Shown here: positions 28,005 through 36,491 of the stretch, piece by piece
Layout: every line of letters starts with the position of its first letter
Position numbering within the stretch: the first letter of the stretch is position 1
Assembly (NCBI GenBank): GCA_938029725.1
Contig: CALHGE010000012.1
Location: forward strand, 94,065-158,064
DNA length: 64,000 nucleotides
Direction: 5' to 3'
Source: an uncultured Flavobacteriaceae bacterium
GTDB lineage: Bacteria > Bacteroidota > Bacteroidia > Flavobacteriales > Flavobacteriaceae
The notes under the pieces: generated by a model
Database searches by the model: none
What the model saw: the letters and a program-made list of their open reading frames with translations, nothing else
What the model was told of the DNA's origin: nothing
Made by a program: the position numbers and the translations under genes

Positions 28005-29537
28005 CTACTCCCATTCTATCGTCGCTGGAGGCTTCGAACTTATATCATATACGACACGATTCACTCCAGGGACTTTATTTATGATATCATTTGATGTTTT
28101 TTGTAAAAACTCATAGGGTAAATTCACCCAATCGGCCGTCATACCATCGGTACTCTCGACGGCACGTAGCGCTACACATTTTTCATAAGTACGCTCATCA
28201 CCCATTACTCCTACACTGTTCACAGGCAGCAGCATTGCACCTGCCTGCCATACTTTATCATACAAACCCCACTCGCGTAAACCGTTAATAAAAATATGGT
28301 CTACTTCTTGCAAAATACTTACTTTTTCACGCGTAATGTCTCCAAGAATCCGAATGGCTAACCCTGGACCAGGAAAGGGGTGCCTTCCTAATAATTCTTT
28401 ATCCAAGCCCATACTAGCTCCTACCCTACGTACTTCATCTTTAAATAACATTCGCAAAGGCTCTACTACTTTCAATTTCATATAATCAGGTAATCCGCCT
28501 ACATTATGGTGACTTTTTATAGTTGCTGAAGGCCCGCCTGTTGCCGAAACCGATTCAATTACATCAGGGTAAATTGTACCCTGTGCTAACCAATTTGCGC
28601 CTTTGATTAATTTTGATTCGTCATCAAATACCTCAACAAAAACGCGACCAATAATTTTACGTTTCTTCTCAGGATCGCTCTCTCCTTCTAACTCATCCAA
28701 AAAGCGTGCCGAAGCATCTACACCTTTTACATTGAGCCCCATTCCTTCATATTGTTTTAATACGCCATCAAACTCATTTTTACGTAATAACCCGTTATTG
28801 ACGAATATGCAATGTAAGTTTTCACCGATAGCTTTATGTAACAAAACTGCTGCTACCGAAGAATCAACACCACCGGATAAGCCTAAAATCACTTTGTCTT
28901 CACCGATCTTTTCTTTTAGATCAGCAACTGTGGTTTCCACAAAAGCATCGGGAGTCCAGGTTTGCGCTAAGCCAGCAATTTGTACTAAGAAATTCTCTAA
29001 TAACTGTTTTCCATCTGTAGAATGATATACTTCAGGATGAAATTGTATGCCGTAGGTCTCTTCTCCGTCAAACTTAAAAGCAGCATTTTCAACATCTGTT
29101 GTACTCGCTAAAAGTTGTGCATTTTCAGGAAGTTGCTTGATGGTATCTGCATGACTCATCCATACTTGACTACCCATATTGACATTTTTCAAAAAAGGAT
29201 TATCAGTAACTACCATAGAAAGATTAGCTCGACCATACTCTCTTGTATTCGATTTCTCCACATTTCCACCATTAAAATGTGCTAAGTATTGTGCACCATA
29301 ACACACACCTAACAAAGGTTTTTTTCCTCTAATTTCTGACAAATCAGGATGTGGTGCGTCTTCAGCACGTACCGAATATGGAGAACCAGAAAGTATCACC
29401 GCCTTATATTCAGAAAGGTCTTTAGGGGGATTGTTAAAAGGTTTAATTTCTGAGAAAATATTCAGCTCTCGAACGCGTCTACCAATGAGTTGCGTATATT
29501 GAGAACCGAAATCTAGAATTAGGACTTTATTTTGCAT
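28005..29537 (-). CDS. guaA: GMP synthase (glutamine-hydrolysing)
   Basis: 510 residues from the ATG at 29537. The TTG two codons further upstream is part of the promoter -7 element and is unlikely to be the start. It converts XMP to GMP in the cytoplasm. The glutamine amidotransferase domain has Cys79 in [10 protein letters not shown] and His/Glu in [11 protein letters not shown]. The ATP pyrophosphatase domain has the PP-loop [11 protein letters not shown]. The C-terminal dimerisation domain ends with KPPATIEWE as usual. The LysM/PBP1 and DUF922 genes follow in the same direction after a 94-bp gap. Confidence 0.97.
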   Translation of the reverse strand: MQNKVLILDFGSQYTQLIGRRVRELNIFSEIKPFNNPPKDLSEYKAVILSGSPYSVRAEDAPHPDLSEIRGKKPLLGVCYGAQYLAHFNGGNVEKSNTREYGRANLSMVVTDNPFLKNVNMGSQVWMSHADTIKQLPENAQLLASTTDVENAAFKFDGEETYGIQFHPEVYHSTDGKQLLENFLVQIAGLAQTWTPDAFVETTVADLKEKIGEDKVILGLSGGVDSSVAAVLLHKAIGENLHCIFVNNGLLRKNEFDGVLKQYEGMGLNVKGVDASARFLDELEGESDPEKKRKIIGRVFVEVFDDESKLIKGANWLAQGTIYPDVIESVSATGGPSATIKSHHNVGGLPDYMKLKVVEPLRMLFKDEVRRVGASMGLDKELLGRHPFPGPGLAIRILGDITREKVSILQEVDHIFINGLREWGLYDKVWQAGAMLLPVNSVGVMGDERTYEKCVALRAVESTDGMTADWVNLPYEFLQKTSNDIINKVPGVNRVVYDISSKPPATIEWE

Positions 29538-29540
29538 GGG

Positions 29541-29578
29541 CAAAAATAGGAAAATCGAAAATCTAAGAACAAGTTCTT
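29541..29578 (-). promoter_or_regulatory. guaA promoter with overlapping dyad
   Basis: On the minus strand TTG (29570-29572) is followed after 21 nt by TATTTTTG (29541-29548), matching the flavobacterial consensus. The -7 G lies only 3 nt before the guaA ATG, so transcription should start at or next to the start codon. The -33 TTG sits inside the perfect dyad AAGAAC-AA-GTTCTT (29565-29578), a possible operator. Confidence 0.55.
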
Positions 29579-29658
29579 TTAGAATTTTTATAAGTGATTT
29601 TCAACAAAACTTTTAAGCTATTGGCATTAATTCAATTCTGACTCTTAAAAAAAACCAT

Positions 29659-30927
29659 TTAGGCTCTTGCCGCCAAGGTTTTAATGGCATCAACAAAGGC
29701 ATCTAATTCTTTAAGGCTTGTATAAACATTCGGGGTAATTCGACACCCTTGAACATTCGCATAATCAATAGCGACGGTAAACACTTTAAACTCCTCTAAA
29801 AAACTTTTTGCCAAGTCAGCCGGCTTTATATTTTCAATACCAACATTGGCGATACCACAACTGCGTTGTGCATCAACCGGAGTATTCACCCGAACGTTTT
29901 TGACATCACGAACTTGATTACTCCAATACTTTTGAAGGTATCGCATTCGTTGCGCTTTTCTTTCTAAACCGATAATTTCTAAATAATCAATCGCATCGGC
30001 TATGGCTAAATCGGTGTGAACAGGAATGGTACCTGTATGGTTCAAGCGTTGTATTTCATTGGTATCATCTGTATAATCCGCAAAAATTGGCCATATCTTT
30101 TTAATCTTGTTTTCGGATACATGAAGCATGCCCGAACCCAATGGAACACTTAACCACTTATGTAAACTACTGCCGTAATAATCACAACCCAATGCTTTTA
30201 TATCTACCGGAAAATGGCCAATACAGTGTGCCCCATCAACCAAAACTTCAACACCATGACGATGTGCCATATCACAAATTTTTCGAACAGGCAGAATATG
30301 ACCTGTAATATTAATCATATGACTAATCATGATTAATTTTGTATTGTCGGTAATCTGTTCTTCATACAAGGTGACAATTTCTTCATCAGATTTTGGGTGA
30401 TTTGGAACAGAAATTACAATATTAACCATACCGTATTTTTTAGCCATAAGTTGAAAATGATCCTTCATTGAGCCGTAATCTTGCATGGCATAAATAGCCT
30501 CATCATTTTTTTTCCAAGGATACCCCCCAATGATTAGATCGAGAGACTCTGTGGTATTTCTGGTAATAATTAATTCTTTAGAGGTACTACCCACCAAAGC
30601 TGCCAGACGATCTCGAACCTTTGCCTTGTTTTGCCATTGCACAGTCCTCATATAATAAGACGCTTCATAATTTACCATTTGCAAATGCCCAATATATTTT
30701 TTCATAATGGGTTGTGGTATGAAATTATAATAGCCATTCTCTAAATTGATATAATCAGGTTTCAGTTGGTAATCTTTTCGAATACGTTGCCAAAAAGCTT
30801 CGTCATCTTTAGGATACTTTCCAAATTCAATAGCTTCTTGCGCCTGAAGATCCATACTCAAAAACGGCGTTACGATAGCCGCTTGACCAAGGCGTTTTAA
30901 AAATTGTCTTTTTTTCATTGTTTTCAT
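29659..30927 (-). CDS. Exported class V aminotransferase (second paralogue)
   Basis: 422 residues. The N-terminus KKRQFLKRLG followed by a hydrophobic stretch and LQAQ resembles a twin-arginine-type export signal (KR in place of RR). The PLP-enzyme motifs are present: TRNTTESLDLIIGG, VLVDGAHCIGHFP with the cofactor Asp, and YYGSSLHKWLSVPLGSG with the Schiff-base Lys. It is related over its full length to the enzyme at 2883-4163 (DGAxxxGxFxxD, S/AxHKWLxxP). The substrate is unknown; isopenicillin-N-epimerase-like is only a family label. It could also start 9 bp downstream at the next ATG. It is monocistronic. Confidence 0.83.
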   Translation of the reverse strand: MKTMKKRQFLKRLGQAAIVTPFLSMDLQAQEAIEFGKYPKDDEAFWQRIRKDYQLKPDYINLENGYYNFIPQPIMKKYIGHLQMVNYEASYYMRTVQWQNKAKVRDRLAALVGSTSKELIITRNTTESLDLIIGGYPWKKNDEAIYAMQDYGSMKDHFQLMAKKYGMVNIVISVPNHPKSDEEIVTLYEEQITDNTKLIMISHMINITGHILPVRKICDMAHRHGVEVLVDGAHCIGHFPVDIKALGCDYYGSSLHKWLSVPLGSGMLHVSENKIKKIWPIFADYTDDTNEIQRLNHTGTIPVHTDLAIADAIDYLEIIGLERKAQRMRYLQKYWSNQVRDVKNVRVNTPVDAQRSCGIANVGIENIKPADLAKSFLEEFKVFTVAIDYANVQGCRITPNVYTSLKELDAFVDAIKTLAARA

Positions 30928-31493
30928 TTTGAATTTATCAACATACAGCCTAGATCGATCACCGCTTTATATTCCATCTAATTTTCAAAACTCTAATTGG
31001 CATGAAATGCGTATTCACCTATCAGCTAATCTGTTATAAGTTAAATAAATTCTAAAGATTATGAATAGTAATCTAAAAAAAACGTAGCTGTATGCGCTAT
31101 TTCTCTGCTTAACATAAAATGAAACTTTCTTTTTCCATGAAGATAATAGTGATTGCATTCATAAACACGCTACCAATAGATCGAGGCATTAGCAGCTTCT
31201 AAAATTTCAAGAATGGGTGCTATAAAATACGTACAACCGATGTATCGCTACTGCTGAAAGGTTAGACAGATCTTGCTTACATGAGGGTCATGCATTTCAC
31301 CTTAAAACATCAAGTTTGTTCGCCTAAATTCTAAAAATAAAAATCAATAAATTGGTTGTATTAAAAAAAGCCTAACATGCACTATCAATCATATAAAAGA
31401 GCCTAGCTCATCATTTTATATACAAATTAACGTTACTAGTTTAGACACCTATGCAGCACCAAAAAGTATTTTGTTTTTTCTAATCCATAACTT
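30928..31493. other. Intergenic region, 566 bp, nothing recognised
   Basis: AT-rich gap between divergently transcribed genes (aminotransferase and GH114-like). Short random frames only; no hairpin, tRNA or repeat stood out. Confidence 0.5.
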
Positions 31494-32348
31494 ATGCAGA
31501 AAATGAATCCTATTATACTACTACTAAGTTTGTGTTTTATTTTCTCCTGTGATAGAGACGCCAAGAATGCTGTTGATCAACTTGAGGACGATTCAACAAA
31601 TGCACAGAGCAAAGCGATCGCTATTTACAACCAAGCGTATCAAGAAAATTTCGAAGAAGATCACATTGCAGATATCATAGCAAACGCGAACAACGCTTAT
31701 ATATTAATAGACCCTTTTCAAGAAGGCATACCTGAATCTATCGCTGCACTTAAAGCGAACGGAAATGAAGTAGGAGCCTACATCAGTATCGGTACCGGTG
31801 AAAATTATCGAGATGACTTCGAGCAAATCAAGCCTTATTTGGTCACAACATCATGGGGCGCATGGCCTAATGAATTTTTTGTTAATCAAACGACCACTGG
31901 TGTACTTGAAATTATGAAAGCTAGAATTGATAAAATTGCAACTTGGAGCTGTGATTGGGTAGAATTTGATAATATGGATTGGGCCTATGATCAAACCAAT
32001 AGAAGCACCTATGGTTTTCAAGTAACAGAGGCCGAGGGCATAGCCTATTTTCAAGCATTGTGCGATTATGTTCATGAAAAAGGCATGAAGTGTATGGCAA
32101 AAAATATGACCGAAGATGCTGCAGATTTTGATGGTGTGCTTTATGAATCATACACTAATGAGAAAAATTGGTGGAACCAATCAGGTGCACAAAGCTTTTT
32201 AGATGCAGGTAAACTGGTTATTATCAATCATTATAATGAAACCAACTGCGGACAAGTGTATTCGGAATATAAAGGAATTTATACTACAGACCTTTCTTTT
32301 ATCTGTGAAGATCGTGAGCTCAAAAAATATGTGCATTTCAATGAGTGA
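31494..32348 (+). CDS. GH114-like lipoprotein (endo-alpha-1,4-polygalactosaminidase family)
   Basis: 284 residues. The lipobox IFSC (Cys19, followed by Asp) predicts a lipoprotein; the Asp at +2 is an inner-membrane retention signal in E. coli but not necessarily here. The TIM-barrel family signatures are AYILIDPFQEGIPESI, VGAYISIGTGENYRDDF, CDWVEFDNMDWAYDQ (candidate acid in the strand-end position) and GVLYESYTNEKNW. GH114 enzymes cleave galactosaminogalactan-type polymers, which suggests a role against galactosamine-containing exopolysaccharide. It is monocistronic. An alternative start is the next ATG, 9 bp downstream. Confidence 0.78.
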   Translation: MQKMNPIILLLSLCFIFSCDRDAKNAVDQLEDDSTNAQSKAIAIYNQAYQENFEEDHIADIIANANNAYILIDPFQEGIPESIAALKANGNEVGAYISIGTGENYRDDFEQIKPYLVTTSWGAWPNEFFVNQTTTGVLEIMKARIDKIATWSCDWVEFDNMDWAYDQTNRSTYGFQVTEAEGIAYFQALCDYVHEKGMKCMAKNMTEDAADFDGVLYESYTNEKNWWNQSGAQSFLDAGKLVIINHYNETNCGQVYSEYKGIYTTDLSFICEDRELKKYVHFNE

Positions 32349-32538
32349 ATTAGAACTATTTAGTGAAATCGCAGGTAGTCGACAAGTTCAGACTGATCAC
32401 CCGTATTAATTTGAACAAAAAGGTTCTTAGAAACACCCAGATCATGCTGAACCTGAAGAAGCGCCATCAACCAATCAATTGGGTAAAAACACCCCCCTCT
32501 AGACAAAGAACAGTCATTGACCTCGATGTATAAAAAGT

Positions 32539-32566
32539 AAAAGCTCAGGAACCACCCCGAGCTTTT
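32539..32566. terminator. Terminator-like hairpin after the GH114-like gene
   Basis: AAAAGCTC pairs with GAGCTTTT (8 bp, with inner AGG/CC bases that may extend the stem). It lies about 190 bp after the GH114-like stop, with TTTT in both directions. Confidence 0.55.
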
Positions 32567-32745
32567 CATCAAAATCAAAAACCAACCTAAACTTATTAAA
32601 CTGATTCAATTATTTAAACTAATTCAAATAATTAATCATAGCAATTTTTTATATAACAACTATGGAGTAAAAAACCCTACCTAAGTTTCGATTTTTTATT
32701 TCTTAGTCCCATTTTAGAGAACACATTTTATAGCGAAGCTTTTGG

Positions 32746-32753
32746 TATCTTTG
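32746..32753 (+). promoter_or_regulatory. -7 element of the PNPOx-like gene
   Basis: TATCTTTG, a perfect TAnnTTTG, 19 nt upstream of the ATG at 32773. No good -33 TTG at the expected spacing. Confidence 0.5.
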
Positions 32754-32772
32754 AGTTAGAAGTATCGAAATC

Positions 32773-33318
32773 ATGACAGCTATCTTCTTCTCAGAACTAA
32801 AAGACGAACTACAAAGAGGCATTCACAAGAAAGGCCACCCTTTTCGCTGTGGCACTCTGGCAACAGTGGGTCTCGAAACGCTACCTAGACTTCGCACGGT
32901 AGTTTTGCGTAAAGTTTCAGAAGATTTAAAGCTTCATATTTACACTGACAAACGTTCTAAAAAACTCATCCATATTAAAGAAAATAATAAGGTAAGTATG
33001 CTGTTTTATCATCCGAAACAAATGTTACAGATAAAAGTGGAAGGATTAGCACATATAATTACCGATGAAAGTATTTTAAAAAAGTATTGGAGCGGGGTAC
33101 AACCCAATTCAAGAAAAGACTATACTACAGAAAATATACCGGGAAGTAAGATTTCTAATCCTAACCAGGTGGAATACCTTGATGAAGAAAATCATTTTTG
33201 TATTATCGAAATAGAACCCTTTCGTATTGAATATTTAAAATTAAAAAGACCCAATCATATTCGAGTTCAATTTTCAAAATCGGAAGCTTCTTGGAATGGT
33301 GAATTCTTAGTTCCTTAG
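32773..33318 (+). CDS. Pyridoxamine 5'-phosphate oxidase family flavoprotein
   Basis: 181 residues, cytoplasmic. It has the FMN-binding split barrel of the PNPOx family: GTLATVGLETLPRLRTVVLRKV, IYTDKRSKKLIHIKENNKVSMLFYHP (in strands around residues 55-82) and the C-terminal IEIEPFRIEYLKL. Members of this short type (Alr4036-like) are not true PdxH; they are usually FMN- or heme-binding proteins of unknown substrate. Its last 12 bp overlap the end of the convergent GT39-like gene. Confidence 0.85.
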   Translation: MTAIFFSELKDELQRGIHKKGHPFRCGTLATVGLETLPRLRTVVLRKVSEDLKLHIYTDKRSKKLIHIKENNKVSMLFYHPKQMLQIKVEGLAHIITDESILKKYWSGVQPNSRKDYTTENIPGSKISNPNQVEYLDEENHFCIIEIEPFRIEYLKLKRPNHIRVQFSKSEASWNGEFLVP

Positions 33319-34695
33319 CAGATAAAAAAATAGGTTTTCTTTATCCTTTCCAAAGCTGATGATGCTGTCTTTTAGTATTCCATCAAACTTTAATTTATTT
33401 TTTTCTTTTAAAACCAAGACACTATTTGACACTTCTATTTTATCTGGCGGAAGCGAAAAATCATCTAAAGCAAAAACATCACGCTCTTTATTCAATAGGC
33501 GAATGTTACCCGCATAAGTGACATCCGGCAAAAACCATTTTTCATTGCCATAATCTGCCCGCAACTTATCGGATACTTCTTCAAACCCGTAATGTACGGA
33601 AGAAGAAATATCCGCAGCTTTCTCGATTGGCGTTCGCAGTACTTGAAAAAGTAATACGAATAGAAAAATAAAAAAACCGCTGCGATTCCATTTATTTTGC
33701 AGATTTTTTTTGATGTAATTTGGTATAAGCACAACAAAAGGGATTACAAGTGGCATTAGCCATCTTGCCTCAACCTTCTGAATATCTAGTATCGTAAAGA
33801 TTAAAACCAAAACGATCAACTGAGACACCAAGAGTTGTAGCAACCATTTTTCGGGTATTTTTTTTGCCTTTAAATCTATTTGTTTAAAAAAAAATAGTGC
33901 CAGTGTTAACATCAATAGCGGCCCCATTAATTTCAAAAAACTTAGCATAAAAGAAAGGATGGGAGTGACGATAGGAATACCTGAATTCGATCTACTATTG
34001 GTTTTACTTCCAATACTTGTCTGCAATTCATCGGTAAAAGCGACATCTCCAAACAACCAAACTAGGTGAGGTATTAAAAGAGGACCAACTAAAAGAAAGG
34101 ATAAAATAATTTTACGATTAAGAAAAACAGCTCTTAGTTCTTGATTCAAAAAAACGGCAAGAACTAATGCCATTAAAACAAGTGTATAATTATATTTGGT
34201 AAGCAGACCGACCCCAATTGCTAGCCCTAATAAAAAATAGTTTGACAAAGATTTTTTACGAATAAGCATATAAATAATATAGTAGGTGCATACCACCAAA
34301 AGGCATAACAAGGCAGTATGGGATAGGCGTCGAAAAGTAAAATCAATAAAGGTAGGTATGGCAACCAAAATTAAAACTGCACTAATAGCTTCCGTACGAC
34401 TATTCAGGCATGTACGCCCAAAATGATAAAGCATCAATAGAATAGCTGAAAAAATAAGGCCTCGTAAAAATGAAAATGAAATTTTAGAAACTCCGAGTAC
34501 CTTGTTCACTATTAACTGCAGCCAGGTATATAGTGGTGGTTGATCGTCATAACCCCAACGCCACCATTGCGAGTAATATGCCTGCTCAGCATCTTCAAGT
34601 TCCATGGCGTTTTTCATAAGGCTAATACCGACGATTGCAAGGACACTTAGCAGGGCAAGAAAAAGTATTTTCTTTGGAAAAACAAGGTCTTTCAA
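33307..34695 (-). CDS. GT39/ArnT-like membrane glycosyltransferase
   Basis: 462 residues with about ten hydrophobic segments. The first loop has the family hallmark DAEQAYYSQWWRWGYDDQPPL, with an acidic residue pair before the second membrane helix (shown as MELEDAEQAYYSQWW and DDQPPLYTWLQ). This is the polyprenyl-phosphate-sugar-dependent PMT_2/ArnT architecture. It probably moves a sugar from an undecaprenyl carrier to a lipid or protein on the periplasmic side. Its ATG lies 3 bp after the bshC stop, so it is co-transcribed with bshC; no functional link is known. Confidence 0.82.
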   Translation of the reverse strand: MKDLVFPKKILFLALLSVLAIVGISLMKNAMELEDAEQAYYSQWWRWGYDDQPPLYTWLQLIVNKVLGVSKISFSFLRGLIFSAILLMLYHFGRTCLNSRTEAISAVLILVAIPTFIDFTFRRLSHTALLCLLVVCTYYIIYMLIRKKSLSNYFLLGLAIGVGLLTKYNYTLVLMALVLAVFLNQELRAVFLNRKIILSFLLVGPLLIPHLVWLFGDVAFTDELQTSIGSKTNSRSNSGIPIVTPILSFMLSFLKLMGPLLMLTLALFFFKQIDLKAKKIPEKWLLQLLVSQLIVLVLIFTILDIQKVEARWLMPLVIPFVVLIPNYIKKNLQNKWNRSGFFIFLFVLLFQVLRTPIEKAADISSSVHYGFEEVSDKLRADYGNEKWFLPDVTYAGNIRLLNKERDVFALDDFSLPPDKIEVSNSVLVLKEKNKLKFDGILKDSIISFGKDKENLFFYLLRN

Positions 34696-34698
34696 GAG

Positions 34699-36300
34699 CT
34701 ATAACTTTAAAATCAAAAACTCACCTGATAGCGGATCTAGCTTTTTAAGCAAAGTAGGTATCAATGCATCTCCATATTCTAAAAAGAGTTCTGAAAAATT
34801 CAGATTACGTTCTTGTAAGGATTGCCCAGGGAATACTTCATTTTGAATCTCGGTCATACGCAACACATGGTCTTTCAACTTGCGTTTTTGAGCTTTTAAA
34901 AGCCGTTTCTCTAAATTATCGAGTCCTTTTTTCTGTTTGATTTCTTGTGCTTTTACAGCGCCTAAAAAGGAGGCGTCAGTTTGCTCAGCAACCTCATAGA
35001 GTGCTTTAAAATGTGCCCCTAAAAGCTCTTTTTGAGGAGCAAAATTAATATCGATATTTGAAATACTTCGTATTTTTTTGTTGATAAAACTATGCTGTTT
35101 TAGAAATAGATCTTCCACAGGAATATTCATTTTCTCAAGCTTGCTATTTTGTTTTTCGGTAATCACCAAAACAGAATTACGAAGCAACAAGACTGGAAAC
35201 GCAACCTTCATCGTTTCAAACATTGATTTCAATTCTAACCAATAGGCAATCTCCCCTCCTCCACCAATATAGCAAAGGTTGGGTAGTATTACTTCTTGGT
35301 ATAAGGGTCTTGCGATAACATTAGGAGAAAAGCGTTCTGGGTGATTTTCTAGTTCTGCTAGCAATTCATCTTTAGAAAATTCGATTTTAGTATCATTTAC
35401 AAGGTAGCGCCCATCTTGGGCAACAATACGTTCGCGTATACCGTCAAGCAAGTAGAAATAGTTGATTTCACGCGGATTTACCTGAATACCATATGCATCA
35501 GAAACCGAAGCTAAATTTTCAACAGATTCAGATACTTTATGAAAAGAAGTTTGTTCAAAAACATCTTGCTTTATAAAGGGAGTTAACAAACGTTTTAAAT
35601 CGCCATCATCACCATCTACAATGACCAAACCAGTTGCACCAAAAAGTTCATTTGCCAAGAACCGAGTTGCTTCTGTTAGCGTTTCGTGTTCTAGATAGGC
35701 CTTTTCAAATAGATACTTAAGGCTTTCTGCATTTTTAGAGCTCCCCAGTTCATTTGAAAAAGCTTCGAAAACTTCTAGAAGTCCTTCTGTTTTTAAATGT
35801 CCTACCGCTCCTGACGCTTCGCGGTTCCATTGTAGTTTTTTTCCCTTGAAATTGAAATAATTGATTTCCTCAAAATCATGGTCCTCCGTTGCCATCCAAT
35901 AGATAGGCACAAAATTGTACTTTGGGTATTTTTTCTTGAGCGCTACAGTCAGATTAATCGTAGAAATAATCTTGTATAAAAAATATAAAGGGCCCGTAAA
36001 TAAATTCAATTGGTGCCCTGTTGCAACGGTAAAGGTGATGGGTTCTTTAAGCTGTTTGATATGTTGCTGCGTCTTCTTAGAAGCAGTTGTATTTGCATAT
36101 TGCTTTTGTAAAGAATTGTACAAAACATCGCGATGTGCATCTGGAAAATTTTTAGCTTTTTCCTCAATTTGCCCCTTGAAATTATCTAGTGTTGGAAAAC
36201 GCTTATAGAACGGTTTTAATGCTGATTTTTGATCTAAATAATCACAAATCAGCGATGAAAAATAACCAGTATTCTTAAAGGGCAAACAGTCAATATCCAT
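34699..36300 (-). CDS. bshC: Bacillithiol biosynthesis cysteine-adding enzyme BshC
   Basis: 533 residues, the usual length. It adds cysteine to glucosaminyl-malate in the last step of bacillithiol synthesis, in the cytoplasm. The Rossmann core shows VATGHQLNLFTGPLYFLYK, VPIYWMATEDHDFEEINYF (in part) and NVIARPLYQEVILPNLCYIGGGGEIAYW (in part). The C-terminal coiled coil is seen around KGLDNLEKRLLKAQKRKLKDH. bshA and bshB are not in the window, which is normal because the genes are often scattered. It is followed by a GT39-like gene. It implies that the organism uses bacillithiol. Confidence 0.93.
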   Translation of the reverse strand: MDIDCLPFKNTGYFSSLICDYLDQKSALKPFYKRFPTLDNFKGQIEEKAKNFPDAHRDVLYNSLQKQYANTTASKKTQQHIKQLKEPITFTVATGHQLNLFTGPLYFLYKIISTINLTVALKKKYPKYNFVPIYWMATEDHDFEEINYFNFKGKKLQWNREASGAVGHLKTEGLLEVFEAFSNELGSSKNAESLKYLFEKAYLEHETLTEATRFLANELFGATGLVIVDGDDGDLKRLLTPFIKQDVFEQTSFHKVSESVENLASVSDAYGIQVNPREINYFYLLDGIRERIVAQDGRYLVNDTKIEFSKDELLAELENHPERFSPNVIARPLYQEVILPNLCYIGGGGEIAYWLELKSMFETMKVAFPVLLLRNSVLVITEKQNSKLEKMNIPVEDLFLKQHSFINKKIRSISNIDINFAPQKELLGAHFKALYEVAEQTDASFLGAVKAQEIKQKKGLDNLEKRLLKAQKRKLKDHVLRMTEIQNEVFPGQSLQERNLNFSELFLEYGDALIPTLLKKLDPLSGEFLILKL

Positions 36301-36491
36301 ATAAAACTAAAAATTTCTTGTAAATATAAAACTCCTTGATTTTAGAGTTCCTAAAAATACGTTAATTACAGCTTACATCTAATGAAGACTTTATAAGTTC
36401 ATCCTAAAAACAATACCGAACAAAGATTTTTGCATGCCATTTTTACCAATATTGCTTATCTTTAAATGTTGTTTTAATCAAACTATAGTTC

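Larger units (their letters stand above)
32349..32772. other. Intergenic region with terminator and promoter
   Basis: 424 bp. It contains a hairpin at 32539-32566 and a promoter element at 32746-32753; the rest is AT-rich with no coding content recognised. Confidence 0.5.
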
